From the NCBI GenBank assembly GCA_963824545.1, contig CAWGPP010000019.1, forward strand, positions 3,259 through 67,258: a stretch of DNA of 64,000 nt. Reading direction: 5' to 3'. This DNA comes from Bog-532 sp963824545. GTDB lineage: Bacteria > Actinomycetota > Actinomycetes > Streptosporangiales > Streptosporangiaceae. This document shows positions 8,007 to 18,322 of this stretch, piece by piece. Made by a program: the position numbers and the translations under genes. Under the pieces are notes generated by a model. The model searched no databases, was not told the DNA's origin, and saw only the letters and a list, made by a program, of their open reading frames with translations. The stretch's first letter is position 1; the number at the start of each line of letters is the position of its first letter.

Positions 8007-8598
8007 ATGCGGGATACTTTCTCCAGCACCTCGGGACTGCCCGGCGGTACCGCGCCTTACACGACGCTGGCCACCAGCCCTGCGACGCAGGAGGAGCCCT
8101 TCCTGCAGACCGGTGCCACCGGCGCCGACAGTGTGTTCGTCCCGGCCCTCCAGCACAATTCGTCCGGGCCGTCCTGGGCAGGCGGCGGCACGGCCGGCAG
8201 CGCGATCCCGATCAGCAAATTCTTCATCGCCACGCCCAGCACGTCCATCCTGGCCATCGACGCGGCGCTGGCCCTCGGGAAGGACCTGATCCTGACCCCT
8301 GGCGTGTACGACCTCAGGGCGCCGATCCTGGTCAGCCGTCCGAACACGGTGGTGCTGAGGCTCGGCTTCCCCACCCTGGTCCCGCTACGGCGTGGGCAGC
8401 TACTGCTTCTTCGACCTGGGTGTGCCGATCGAGTCGGCGACCGCGTTCTCGGTGCCGGATACCCCGGGCGTCCAGCTGAACGACGTGTTCACCCGGTTCC
8501 TGAACGGCTCGGGCGGCATCGACCACGTGGTCAACACCACGGGCGCGGCGGTAACCGCCGCCAGCCCGGGCCCCAGCGACGTCGTCACCTATCCCTGA
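8007..8598 (+). pseudogene. Remnant of secreted parallel-beta-helix (GH55/pectate-lyase-like, 'adenylyl cyclase'-annotated) protein
   Basis: Two blocks resemble parts of large secreted actinobacterial beta-helix proteins (pectate-lyase superfamily). Block one, 8007 to about 8385, carries PPYTTLATSP-type (here APYTTLATSPATQE), FVPALQHNSSGPSWAGG and LALGKDLILTPGVYDL. Block two, about 8386-8598, carries YGVGSYCFFDLGVPIESATA and a terminal GGIDHVVNTTGAAVTA. The blocks are in different frames and join near 8385 (LGFPTLVP then SRYGVGSY), so several hundred codons are deleted. The N-terminal part and any signal peptide are also missing. A LacI-like dyad GAGAGCGTTCTC lies at 7993-8004. Probably non-functional. 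Confidence 0.7.
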
Positions 8599-8619
8599 CA
8601 GGAGTGACCAAAGATCACG

Positions 8620-8648
8620 CAGGCCCCGCCGTGTCACGGCGGGGCCTG
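8620..8648. terminator. Bidirectional hairpin terminator
   Basis: A perfect 12-bp stem (CAGGCCCCGCCG against CGGCGGGGCCTG) with a 5-nt loop sits between the beta-helix remnant (+) and the msrA stop codon (-), serving both strands. Confidence 0.75.
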
Positions 8649-8651
8649 CCG

Positions 8652-9173
8652 TCAGTGGGCGATCTGGTCCGCGCGGTGTGGCAGCTTCCAGCCGGGCCTG
8701 ACGAAGTGGCAGGTGTAGCCGTCGGGGTAGTTCTGCAGGTAGTCCTGGTGCTCGGGCTCGGCTTCCCAGAACGGGCCGGCCGGCTCGACCTCGGTGACCA
8801 CCTTGCCTGGCCACAGGCCGGACGCGTCGACGTCCGCGATCGTGTCCTCGGCGACCCGCTTCTGCTGATCGCTGGTGTAGAAGATCGCCGATCGGTAGCT
8901 CATGCCGACGTCGTTGCCCTGCCGGTTCCGCGTGGTCGGGTCGTGGATCTGGAAGAAGAACTCGAGCAGATCCCGGTAGGAGATCTTCTCCGGGTCAAAG
9001 ATGATCTCGATGGCCTCGGCGTGCGTGCCGTGATTCCGGTAGGTCGCGTTCGGCACGTCGCCGCCGGTGTACCCGACTCTCGTGGAGATCACCCCGGGCA
9101 GTTTGCGGATGAGATCCTGCACTCCCCAGAAGCAGCCCCCGGCGAGGATGGCCTTCTCGGTTTCACTGGTCAC
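8652..9173 (-). CDS. msrA: Peptide-methionine (S)-S-oxide reductase
   Basis: Repairs oxidised methionine by reducing the S-sulfoxide, using thioredoxin as donor, in the cytoplasm. The protein has 173 residues, normal for single-domain MsrA. The catalytic motif GCFWG is at residues 13-17 with Cys14. The conserved GYTGGDVPNATY, HAEAIEI, FFQIHDPTTRNRQGNDVG and YRSAIFY segments follow. The start is GTG 9173 with GGAGG nine bases upstream. The C-terminus lacks a clear CC resolving pair. It stands alone, ending in a bidirectional hairpin. Confidence 0.95.
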   Translation of the reverse strand: MTSETEKAILAGGCFWGVQDLIRKLPGVISTRVGYTGGDVPNATYRNHGTHAEAIEIIFDPEKISYRDLLEFFFQIHDPTTRNRQGNDVGMSYRSAIFYTSDQQKRVAEDTIADVDASGLWPGKVVTEVEPAGPFWEAEPEHQDYLQNYPDGYTCHFVRPGWKLPHRADQIAH

Positions 9174-9245
9174 TGCGCTGCACCTCCGGTACCGCCCGCA
9201 CGCGGGACGCCTCCTTCGTGCATAGCATCCCGCGCCGCCCGGCCG

Positions 9246-10244
9246 CTACCTGGCGCCGGTGCCCTGTTCGCGGTCGAGCGGGTTCAGGTCCGCGGCCTCG
9301 CCGAAGATGACCAGCACGTCGCCGACCCTCAGCCGCAGGTCGCGGGCCGGGCTGGCGACCAGCTGGCCATCGGGATGGCGGACCAGCAACGGCACGGCCG
9401 GCCCGCGCAGGTCCCGGATGGCCCGGCCCGCCAGCGGGGACCCCTCGGTGATCGCAAGCTCCTCCAGCCGCAGATCAGGCTGTCCCGCGCGGGCGACGTC
9501 GAAGAACTCGACCACGTGCGGCCGGATGGCCAGGTTCGCCATCCTGCGGCCGCTGGTGGCGTACGGCGACACCACGTGTGTGGCACCCGCCCGGTAGAGC
9601 CGGTCGGCCGACTGCTCCCGGGCGGCGCGGGCCACGATGAGCAGATCCGGGCTGAGCGAGCGGGCCACGATCGTGATGAAGACGTTCTCGGCATCGGAGT
9701 CGACCGCGCAGATCAGCCCCTGGGCCCGCCCGATCCCGGCCTGCCGGAGCACCGCCTCGTCCGAGGCGTCGCCGGTCAGGTAACACCGCTCGTCGTGTTC
9801 CAGATCCGGCTGCAGCTCAGCCCGGCTGTCCACGACGACGAACGGCACATTCTCGGCGTCCAGCTCACGGGCGATGGCCCGGCCGACCCGCCCGTAGGCG
9901 CACACGATGAAGTGGTTGTGCAGTTCGTCAAGACGGCGGCGCATGCGACGGCTCCGCGAGAACAGGCTGACCCGGCCCTCCACGATCGCGGCGGCCGCCA
10001 GGGCCAGGATGACGAAGAACAGGCCGACACCGAGGAAAGCCAGGCCACCGGTGAACAACAGCACACCGGTGGACAGGTGGCTGTCGCCCGGGAAGCCGAC
10101 CGTGGTCAGCGTTAGCAGCGTCATGGCCACCGCGACCGGGAACGGATAGCCGAAGCCCAGGTAGCCCGCGATCCCCGCCGCGGCCAGCACGATGAGCGCG
10201 ACCGCGACGAGAGCGCCGCGGGACAGCCGGAACCGCGGTCTCAT
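9246..10244 (-). CDS. Potassium channel with TrkA-N/TrkA-C (RCK) regulatory domains
   Basis: A membrane ion channel subunit of 332 residues. Two transmembrane helices (about 10-32 and 60-88) flank a pore loop MTLLTLTTVGFPGDS. The RCK/TrkA_N Rossmann domain starts at HFIVCAYGRVGRAIAREL near 110, and a TrkA_C domain (LRLEELAITEGSPLAGRAI to VGDVLVIFG) closes the protein. This is the MthK-like architecture in which ligand binding to RCK domains gates the pore. The selectivity filter reads TVGF-P-GD, with a Pro where TVGYGD/TVGFGD would have Gly, so ion selectivity may differ. ATG 10244. No partner gene is adjacent. Confidence 0.88.
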   Translation of the reverse strand: MRPRFRLSRGALVAVALIVLAAAGIAGYLGFGYPFPVAVAMTLLTLTTVGFPGDSHLSTGVLLFTGGLAFLGVGLFFVILALAAAAIVEGRVSLFSRSRRMRRRLDELHNHFIVCAYGRVGRAIARELDAENVPFVVVDSRAELQPDLEHDERCYLTGDASDEAVLRQAGIGRAQGLICAVDSDAENVFITIVARSLSPDLLIVARAAREQSADRLYRAGATHVVSPYATSGRRMANLAIRPHVVEFFDVARAGQPDLRLEELAITEGSPLAGRAIRDLRGPAVPLLVRHPDGQLVASPARDLRLRVGDVLVIFGEAADLNPLDREQGTGAR

Positions 10245-10488
10245 CCATTCCGCCTCCTCCCGCGCGGCGCACGCGGGCCCTCCCCCGATAGCCCGCTAAG
10301 TCAAGCTTGAACTGCGGTAATAGTCTGGCCAGGGCCGAAAGGCCCAAATCTGCGGCAGGGAAAGCGCCGTCATCAGCGGCTCGCCGGCGGGTGCCTGGCC
10401 CCTGGTGACGCCGCACCGAGGGGCTAGACAACGACGGGCCGTCAGTTGTTCGATGGCTTACCCGACGATCAAGGGAAGAGTTTCTGAC

Positions 10489-12390
10489 ATGGCCAGTACG
10501 CCTCAGTCGCTTACCGGGATCAGCCTTGCCGAAGCCGGCGACCTCGCCGCTCAGCTACGTGTTGATTCTGTCCGGGCCAGCACCAGCGCCGGGTCCGGCC
10601 ATCCCACGTCGAGCATGTCCGCCGCCGACCTGCTCGCCGTGCTCACCGGCCGCCATCTGCGGTACGACTGGGATGACCCGGGCAATGACGCCAACGACCA
10701 TCTCATCTTTTCCAAGGGCCACGCCTCGCCGCTGCTGTACGCGGTCTACAAGGCGGTTGGCGTGGTGTCCGACGAGGAGCTGATGACCGGGTACCGGCGG
10801 TTCGGGTCACGGCTGGAAGGACACCCGACCCCGGTGCTGCCGTGGGTGGACGTGGCCACCGGATCGCTGGGCCAGGGCCTTCCCGACGGCGTGGGAGTCG
10901 CGCTGGCCGGGAAGTATCTCGACCAGCTCCCCTACCGGGTATGGGTGCTGTGCGGGGACAGTGAGATGGCCGAGGGCTCGATCTGGGAGGCTCTCGACAA
11001 GGCCTCCTACTACCGGCTGTCCAACCTGATCGCGATGGTCGACGTTAACCGGCTCGGCCAGCGGGGGCCTACCGAGCTGCAGTGGGATCTGGCCGCCTAC
11101 GCACGACGCGCGGAAGCGTTCGGGGCACGCGTCCTGACGATCGACGGTCATGACCTGGCCGAGATCGACCAGGCGCTGGCCACCGCCGGGGACCTGCAGG
11201 GCGATCAGCCCACGGTGGTGCTGGCCCGGACCATCAAGGGCCGCGGGTTCTCCGAGGTCGAGAACGAGAACGGCTGGCATGGCAGGCCATTCCCCCCGGA
11301 CATGGCCGAGCGCGCGATCGCCGAACTGGGCGGCGAGCGGCACCTGACCGTCCGCGGCCCGCGGCCCGGGCCGCCGGCGCATCCCCCGGTGGCGGCGCAG
11401 GCACCAGGCACCCCGCAGGCGCCGGTCCCGGCGGCCAGGTACTCGGTCGGCGACCGGGTCGCCACGCGCAAGGCCTACGGCGACGCCCTCGCCGAACTGG
11501 GTGCCAGCCAGCCCCGGATCGTGGCGCTGGACGGCGAGGTGAGCAACTCCACGCATGCGGACGAGTTCGCGCACGCCTTCCCCGCGCGCTACTTCGAGAT
11601 GTTCATCGCCGAGCAGCAGATGGTGGCCGCGGCCGTCGGGCTGAGCGTCCGGCACTACGTTCCCTTCGCCTCCACGTTCGCGGCCTTCTTCACCCGCGCC
11701 TACGACTTCATCCGGATGGCGGCCATCTCGCAGGCGGACATCCGGCTGTCCGGCTCACACGCGGGGACCGAAATCGGCGCCGACGGGCCATCCCAGATGG
11801 CCCTGGAGGATCTGGCCATGATGCGGGCCGTCCACGCGTCCACCGTCCTGTACCCCAGTGACGGCACGAGCACGGCCGCGCTGGTCGGCGAGATGGCCGC
11901 CCGGCCGGGCGTCAGCTATCTGCGGACCACCCGCGGCGCGTACCCCGTCCTCTACGACGCCGCCGAGACCTTCCCGATCGGCGGCTCGAAGGTCCTGCGC
12001 TCGAGCCAGCGGGACGTCGTGACGCTGATCGGCGCCGGTGTCACCCTGCACGAATGCCTGGCCGCCGCCGACCGGCTGGCCGCCGACGACATACACGCGC
12101 GGGTGATCGACCTGTATTCGGTCAAGCCCATCGACACGGAGACGCTGGTCGCCGCGGCCGCGGTCACCGGCGGGCGGCTGGTCGTGGCCGAGGACCACCA
12201 CCCAGAAGGCGGCCTCGGCTCCGCGGTGGCTGATGCCCTGCTGGAGGCGGGCCCGCAGAAGCTCTGGGTCACGCATCTGGCCGTCCGCGACATGCCCGGC
12301 TCGGGCACCAGCAGCGAACTGCTGGCCGCCGCCGGTATCGACGCCCGGCACATCGAGGCGGCCGCCCGCGACCTGCTCAATGCCACCTGA
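10489..12390 (+). CDS. tkt: Transketolase
   Basis: Thiamine-diphosphate enzyme of the pentose phosphate pathway that moves two-carbon ketol units between sugar phosphates. It has 633 residues, close to the short animal/archaeal-like transketolases. The N-terminal TPP domain shows GHPTSSMSAADLLAVL, SKGHASPLLYA, TGSLGQGLPDGVG and the diphosphate motif GDSEMAEGSIWEAL...VDVNRLGQ. A Pro/Ala-rich linker (about residues 285-315) precedes the pyrimidine domain (TRKAYGDALAELG, EQQMVAAAVGLSV) and the C-terminal domain (DLYSVKPID, AEDHHPEGGLG). I chose ATG 10489 because AAGGGAAGAG lies just upstream. Its end overlaps the next gene by 11 bp, so the two are probably co-translated. Confidence 0.93.
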   Translation: MASTPQSLTGISLAEAGDLAAQLRVDSVRASTSAGSGHPTSSMSAADLLAVLTGRHLRYDWDDPGNDANDHLIFSKGHASPLLYAVYKAVGVVSDEELMTGYRRFGSRLEGHPTPVLPWVDVATGSLGQGLPDGVGVALAGKYLDQLPYRVWVLCGDSEMAEGSIWEALDKASYYRLSNLIAMVDVNRLGQRGPTELQWDLAAYARRAEAFGARVLTIDGHDLAEIDQALATAGDLQGDQPTVVLARTIKGRGFSEVENENGWHGRPFPPDMAERAIAELGGERHLTVRGPRPGPPAHPPVAAQAPGTPQAPVPAARYSVGDRVATRKAYGDALAELGASQPRIVALDGEVSNSTHADEFAHAFPARYFEMFIAEQQMVAAAVGLSVRHYVPFASTFAAFFTRAYDFIRMAAISQADIRLSGSHAGTEIGADGPSQMALEDLAMMRAVHASTVLYPSDGTSTAALVGEMAARPGVSYLRTTRGAYPVLYDAAETFPIGGSKVLRSSQRDVVTLIGAGVTLHECLAAADRLAADDIHARVIDLYSVKPIDTETLVAAAAVTGGRLVVAEDHHPEGGLGSAVADALLEAGPQKLWVTHLAVRDMPGSGTSSELLAAAGIDARHIEAAARDLLNAT

Positions 12391-14794
12391 CCGCCCCGTG
12401 GCCCGGGGGCACGTCACGGGCGGGCTGCAGTGGCTGCGGTCCCGGGACGCCGGCCTGTCCGCACTGCGCAGGGCGGGCCGGGCCGCGATCGTCATGCCGG
12501 CCATGCTCGCGCTGTGCGAGAAGGTCATCGGCAACGCGGCCATGGCCACGTTCGCCGCGTTCGGTTCGCTCGCGATGCTGCTGTTCGTCGCGTTCGGTGG
12601 CACGATGCGCGAACGCCTGGCCGCGCAGGCCTCGCTGATCCTGGCGGGCGCCGTCTTCATCTGCCTCGGCACCCTGGCGTCCCGGGCGGCGTGGCTGGCG
12701 GCCATCGCGATGTTCGCCGTCGGCTTCGCCGTCCTGTTCGCCGGCGTCGTCAGTTCGGTGCTGGCCAGCGCGTCGACCTCGCTGCTGCTCGGCTTCATCC
12801 TGCCGGTGTCGCTGGCCGGGCCGGCCAGCTCCATCCCGGCCCGCCTCGGCGGCTGGCTGCTGGCCGGTGCGGCGTCCCTGATCGCCATCGTCGTCCTGTG
12901 GCCCGCTCCGGCCAGCGATCCACTGCGGATGCCCCTGGTCCGCGCCTGCGCTCTGCTCGCGCGGCGGATGCGCGCCGAAGTCGGTCACGTGCGCGGCGGT
13001 TCCGGGATCGGCCAGGCCGCCGTCGACGCCGAGGTCGCCGAGTCCGCCGCGGCGATCCGCAGCTTGCGCACGCTGTTTTTCGCCACCCCCTACCGTCCCA
13101 CCGGCCTGACGACCGCCGCCCGCATTCTGGTCCGGCTGGTGGACGAGCTCGTATGGCTGGACACGATCCTCGGGCGGATGCCCACGGGAACTCCGGCCGG
13201 GCCGGCCTTCAGCGCGGTCTGCGAGGTCAAGCTGGCGGCCGCGGCGCTGCTGGAGCGCGGCGCCGCGCTGCTGGAGGCGCCGCACGGGCCGATGGTCGAG
13301 ATCGAATTGTCCCTGCGCGAACTGCGGAAGGCCCGGGACGCGATGGAACAGGCCGCCATGTCGGCCATCTCGGCCGGCCGTGAACCGGCCGGCCGCGTGG
13401 ACCCGGCCGCGCCGGGCGGCGCCGCCGGTACGCCCGCGGCCGACTACGTCAGCTCGCTCGAGCCGTCCTTCCGCGCGCAGGAACTCAGCTTCGCGACCTC
13501 GGCCGTCGGCGCGAACATCCAGCTGGCGGTGGCCGCGCGGGAGCGGACCTGGCGGCAGCAGCTGCTGGGCCGCCAGCCCCAAGGGGCCGGCGGCGCGCTG
13601 TCGTCGGCGCAGGAAAGGGCCAGAGCGCATGCGGAACGGCACTCCTTCTGGCTGCACAACAGCGTCCGCGGCGCGACCGCCCTCGGGCTGGCCGTCCTTG
13701 TCGCCGACCTGACCGGCGTGCAGCACTCGTTCTGGGTCGTCCTCGGCACCCTGACCGTGCTGCGGTCCAACGCGCTGAGCACCGGGCAGAACGTGCTGCG
13801 CGGGCTGGCGGGAAACGTCGCCGGAGTCATCATCGGCGGAGCGCTCATCCTCGCTATCGGCAGCAGCAACACCGTGCTGTGGTTCTTGTTCCCGCTGGCT
13901 GTCCTGCTGGCGGGCCTGGCGCCTGCCGTCATCTCCTTCGCCGCGGGCCAGGCCGCCTTCACGATCACGCTGGTGATCCTGTACAACATCATCGCGCCGG
14001 CCGGCTGGAAGGTCGGCCTCATCCGGATCGAGGACGTCGCGATCGGCTGTGCGGTCAGCCTCGTCGTCGGCGTGCTGTTCTGGCCACGCGGCGCCGGCTC
14101 GGCGTTCGGCCAGGCCACGGCCGAGGCATACACCGAGACCGCCGGCTACCTGCGCAGCGCGGTGATGTTCGGTGTGGCCCGCTGTGACGGGCAACAGCCG
14201 GCCACCCCCGCTCCGCGCGAGGAGAGCCTCCGGGCCGCGGCCGCCGGCCGGCGGCTCGACGACGCGTTCCGCGGCTTCCTGGCCGAGCGTGGCGCCAAGC
14301 ACCTGCCGCTGCCGGACGTTACCGCACTGATCACCGGGGCCGCGGTGCTGCGGCTCACCGCCGACGCCGTGGTCGACCTGTGGGAACACGGCGACGGCGG
14401 TGCTCCCGCCGGGGACCGCACGGCGGCCCGCAACGAAGTCCTCACCGCCGGCACGCAGGTGTTCAGCTGGTACGAGGCCATGGCGAACGCGCTGTCCGGG
14501 GCGGGCGAGGTGCCCCGGGAACTGCCGCCCGACGAGGCGGCGAACGGGCGCCTCATCGACGCCGTCCAGCGGGACCTCGGCGGCACCGACGGGCAGGGGA
14601 CCGCCACGGCCGTCAGGATGATCTGGACCGCCGACCATCTCGACGTCGCGCGGCGGCTGCAATCGCGGGTGGCCGGGCCGGCCCGGCAGGCCGCTAGCTA
14701 CCAGCGCGGTCGTGGCCGGGCAGGCGCGGCCGCACCGCCTCAGCGAATAGGGCGGTCACGTCAGCATGCCGTTCCGGCGCGCAGGCCGGGCTGA
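12380..14794 (+). CDS. FUSC-family integral membrane protein (aromatic acid exporter-like)
   Basis: An inner-membrane protein of 804 residues. Hydrophobic helices cluster at about 30-180 (AAIVMPAMLALCEKVIGNAA onward) and again near 420-600 (ALGLAVLVADLTGVQHSFWV, VLRSNALSTGQNVLRGLAGN). Each cluster is followed by a soluble region. The QHSFWVVLGTLTVLRS segment is typical of FUSC/YccS/AaeB-type proteins, which export aromatic or fusaric acids or are of unknown role. It starts inside the tkt stop region (ATG 12380), implying coupling. The last ~30 residues run over the 3' end of the convergent LLM gene and may not be conserved. The substrate is unknown. Confidence 0.8.
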   Translation: MPPDRPVARGHVTGGLQWLRSRDAGLSALRRAGRAAIVMPAMLALCEKVIGNAAMATFAAFGSLAMLLFVAFGGTMRERLAAQASLILAGAVFICLGTLASRAAWLAAIAMFAVGFAVLFAGVVSSVLASASTSLLLGFILPVSLAGPASSIPARLGGWLLAGAASLIAIVVLWPAPASDPLRMPLVRACALLARRMRAEVGHVRGGSGIGQAAVDAEVAESAAAIRSLRTLFFATPYRPTGLTTAARILVRLVDELVWLDTILGRMPTGTPAGPAFSAVCEVKLAAAALLERGAALLEAPHGPMVEIELSLRELRKARDAMEQAAMSAISAGREPAGRVDPAAPGGAAGTPAADYVSSLEPSFRAQELSFATSAVGANIQLAVAARERTWRQQLLGRQPQGAGGALSSAQERARAHAERHSFWLHNSVRGATALGLAVLVADLTGVQHSFWVVLGTLTVLRSNALSTGQNVLRGLAGNVAGVIIGGALILAIGSSNTVLWFLFPLAVLLAGLAPAVISFAAGQAAFTITLVILYNIIAPAGWKVGLIRIEDVAIGCAVSLVVGVLFWPRGAGSAFGQATAEAYTETAGYLRSAVMFGVARCDGQQPATPAPREESLRAAAAGRRLDDAFRGFLAERGAKHLPLPDVTALITGAAVLRLTADAVVDLWEHGDGGAPAGDRTAARNEVLTAGTQVFSWYEAMANALSGAGEVPRELPPDEAANGRLIDAVQRDLGGTDGQGTATAVRMIWTADHLDVARRLQSRVAGPARQAASYQRGRGRAGAAAPPQRIGRSRQHAVPARRPG

Positions 14795-15628
14795 AGATCA
14801 CTGTCTCCGCGCCCGCCGCGTGGTACTCCGCGAGCCGGGCCACGACCGTGTCCGGGTCGCCGTGCAGCAGGTACCGGCCGGCGAGGGAGCTGAAATCCTG
14901 GCGGTAGACGTGACTGACGAACTCCACGGCCTCGCGCCGGGCCCGGCCGGCGTCGGCGTCGACCGAGCCCCAGATGAACAGGGCGCCGCCGACGGCCGCG
15001 GCGGGCCGTCCCGCCTCCGCCGCGAACTCCCGCACCTGGGCGAGGCTCCGCCCGAAGGACCCCGGGCTGACCATGTACGGCATCCAGGCATCGGCGAACC
15101 GGCCGGCCCGGCGCATCGCTGGCGTCTTCCGGCCGCCCACCCAGATCGGGGGTGGGGGCGCTGCACGGGCGGCGGATCCAGCCGGAGGTCCCGCAGCGAC
15201 CCGAACTGCCCGTCGGCGGTGACGCGCTCACCGGACAGCAGCCGCACCAGGACCGCGAGCGCTTCGTCGGCGCGCGCGCCCCGGCCCTCGACGGGGACAC
15301 CGCTCGCCGCGAACTCCGGCGGGAACTCCCCGCCGACGCCGACGCCGAGGTCGAAGCGGCCACGAGAGATCAGGTCGAGGGTGGACGCCAGCTTCGCCGC
15401 CATCGCCATCGGGTACAGCGGGAGGATCGTGAGCGCGCTCAGCAGCCGGACCCGCTCGGTGACCGCGGCGGCGGCCGCCAGGGTAACGAAGGCGTTGGCC
15501 GTCGGTCCGTGAAAGAACACGTGCTCGCCGGCTGCCACCAGGTCGAATCCGAGCTGCTCGGCGCGGCGGGCTTCCGCGGCGGCGGCGCCGGCATCCCCGG
15601 CCGTGCCGAGCATCAGGCCTGTTCTCAT
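14694..15628 (-). pseudogene. LLM-class F420-dependent oxidoreductase, frameshifted
   Basis: Luciferase-like TIM-barrel oxidoreductase, likely F420- or flavin-dependent. ATG 15628 opens MRTGLMLGTAGDAG...LGFDLVAAGEHVFFHGPTAN, and the frame holds RFDLGVGVGGEFPPEFAASG. The reading frame breaks at a CCCCC run near 15155: QRPHP should continue PIWVGGRKTPAMRRAGRF, which is found in the next frame down to the stop at 14694. One extra C would restore a 311-residue protein of normal length, so sequencing error or a real -1 mutation are both possible. It is the last gene of the leucine-type operon, and its ATG overlaps the stop of accA1 (ATGA). Confidence 0.85.
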
Positions 15629-17435
15629 GGGTTCTCCGTGACGTGGCAGAGCGCCGCTCCCTCGGCGACGGTATCGCCCGCGCAGACCCGCAGCCCGGCG
15701 ATCCGGCCGGGGTGCGGCGCGCGCAGCGGGTTTTCCATCTTCATGGCCTCCACGATGGCGATCACCTGCCCGGCGGTAACCTGCTCGCCCTCCGCTACCG
15801 CCACGCGCACGACCGTGCCCTGCATGGGCGCGGTCACGCTGCCGCCGACCGCCTGCCCGGCTCGTTCCAGCCGCTCGCGGGCCTGATCGCGCGCGCGGGC
15901 CAGCGGTCCCTCGCGGGCCTGGGCCAGGCCGGGCACCGCGGCGGTCAGCCAGCGGCGGCCGATCCGGATCGGCACCCGCCCGTCGCCCGGGCCGGGGCCC
16001 GCGGGCAGCCCGGCGGCCGCGGCGGGCAGGTACTCCTGCTCGATCCACCGCGTGTGGACGGCGAAACCGTCCGGGCCGTCGGCGGTGAACGCGGGCTCGG
16101 CCAGGACCGCGCGGAGGAACGGCAGGGTGGTCTGGACCCCCGCGACGTCGAACTCGGCCAGCGCGCGCCGGGCCCGGTCCAGGGCCTGGCCCCGGTCGCG
16201 TCCGCTGACGATCACCTTGGCCAGCAGCGAGTCGAACTGGCCGCCGACGACGCTCCCGGATTCGGTGCCGGAGTCCACCCGGACGCCAGGGCCGGCCGGT
16301 GCGCGGAACCGGGTGATCGTGCCGGTGGAAGGGGCGAAGCCGCGCGCCGGATCCTCGGCGTTCACCCGGAACTCGATGGCGTGCCGGCGCGGCGTGAGGC
16401 CGTCCGGCCCGCTCGGGAGATCGGCGACGGCCCCGGTCTCCCCGATCGCGGCGGCGAGCGGCCGCCCGGCTGCGATCAGCAACTGCGCGCGGACCAGGTC
16501 CACATCGATGGTTTCCTCGGTCGCGGAGTGCTCGACCTGCAGCCGGGTGTTGACCTCCAGGAAGGACAGCTCACCGGCGGGCGAAAGCAGGAATTCGACG
16601 GTCCCGGCGTTGACGTAGCCCGCCTCGCGGCAGATGGCCGCGGCCACGCGGCCGAGCGTGGCCCGCTGATCGGCGGCCAGGAACGGCGCGGGCGCCTCCT
16701 CGACGATTTTTTGGTAACGACGCTGCAGCGTGCAGTCACGGGTGCCCGCCACCAGGACGGCACCGTGGGTGTCCGCAAGGATCTGCACCTCGACGTGTCG
16801 CCCGCGCTCGACGTAGGCCTCGGCGAAACACTCGCCCCGGCCGAACGCGGACGTGGCTTCGCGGACCGCGGCGTCGAACGCGGCGGTGATCTCGTCGGCG
16901 TCACGGGCAACGCGCAGGCCACGGCCGCCGCCGCCGTGCGCCGCCTTGATCGCGATGGGCAGCCCGTGCTGCGCGGCGAACCGGACCGCCGCCGCGGCGT
17001 CGGCGACGGGATGACGGGTGCCCGGCACCAATGGCGCGCCGGCCCGCTGCGCGATGGCGCGCGCCTGCACCTTGTCCCCTAGCGCGCGGATGACGCCGGG
17101 TGGCGGCCCGATCCAGGTCAGGCCGGCGTCCAGCACGGCCTGGGCGAAGCTGGCGTTCTCGGCCAGGAAGCCGTACCCGGGATGGACCGCGTCCGCGCCG
17201 GTCCGCTCGGCCGCGGCCAGGAGCTTCCCGATGCTGAGGTACGTCTCGGCCGGGCTCGTTCCCGCCAATCCGGTCGCCTCGTCGGCGACAACGGCGAAGG
17301 ACGCGCCCTCGTCAGGATCCGCGTACACCGCGATGCTGGCCATCCCCGCATCGCGGCAGGCCCGGACGACCCGCAGCGCGATCTCGCCGCGGTTGGCGAT
17401 CAGCACCCGCTTGAACTCGCTGGTCCCTGGCGTGC

Positions 17436-17439
<4 letters not shown>
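15625..17439 (-). CDS. accA1: Acyl-CoA carboxylase alpha subunit (biotin carboxylase + biotin carrier)
   Basis: ATP-dependent carboxylation of biotin, the first half-reaction of an acyl-CoA carboxylase; methylcrotonyl-CoA is the likely substrate from context. It has 604 residues. The biotin carboxylase domain begins FKRVLIANRGEIALRVVRAC and includes the ATP loop KAAHGGGGRGLRV, HVEVQILAD, FLEVNTRLQVEH and the C-terminal FDSLLAKVIV. The last ~75 residues are the biotinyl domain with VEAMKMENPL, whose Lys is biotinylated. The start is GTG 17439, overlapping the citE stop as GTGA; its own stop overlaps the LLM start as ATGA. The order matches Rv2501c of M. tuberculosis (accA1). Confidence 0.92.
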
Positions 17440-18317
<878 letters not shown>

Positions 18318-18322
18318 GGCGG

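Noticed and set aside
8007..10115. 702-codon plus-strand frame
   Set aside because: Only the first ~125 codons match a beta-helix protein; the rest is antisense to msrA and the K+ channel gene.
12377..14662. 761-codon minus-strand frame opposite the FUSC gene
   Set aside because: Arg/Gly/Pro/His-rich with no domain; mirror of GC-biased codons of the real gene, which has membrane helices and family motifs.
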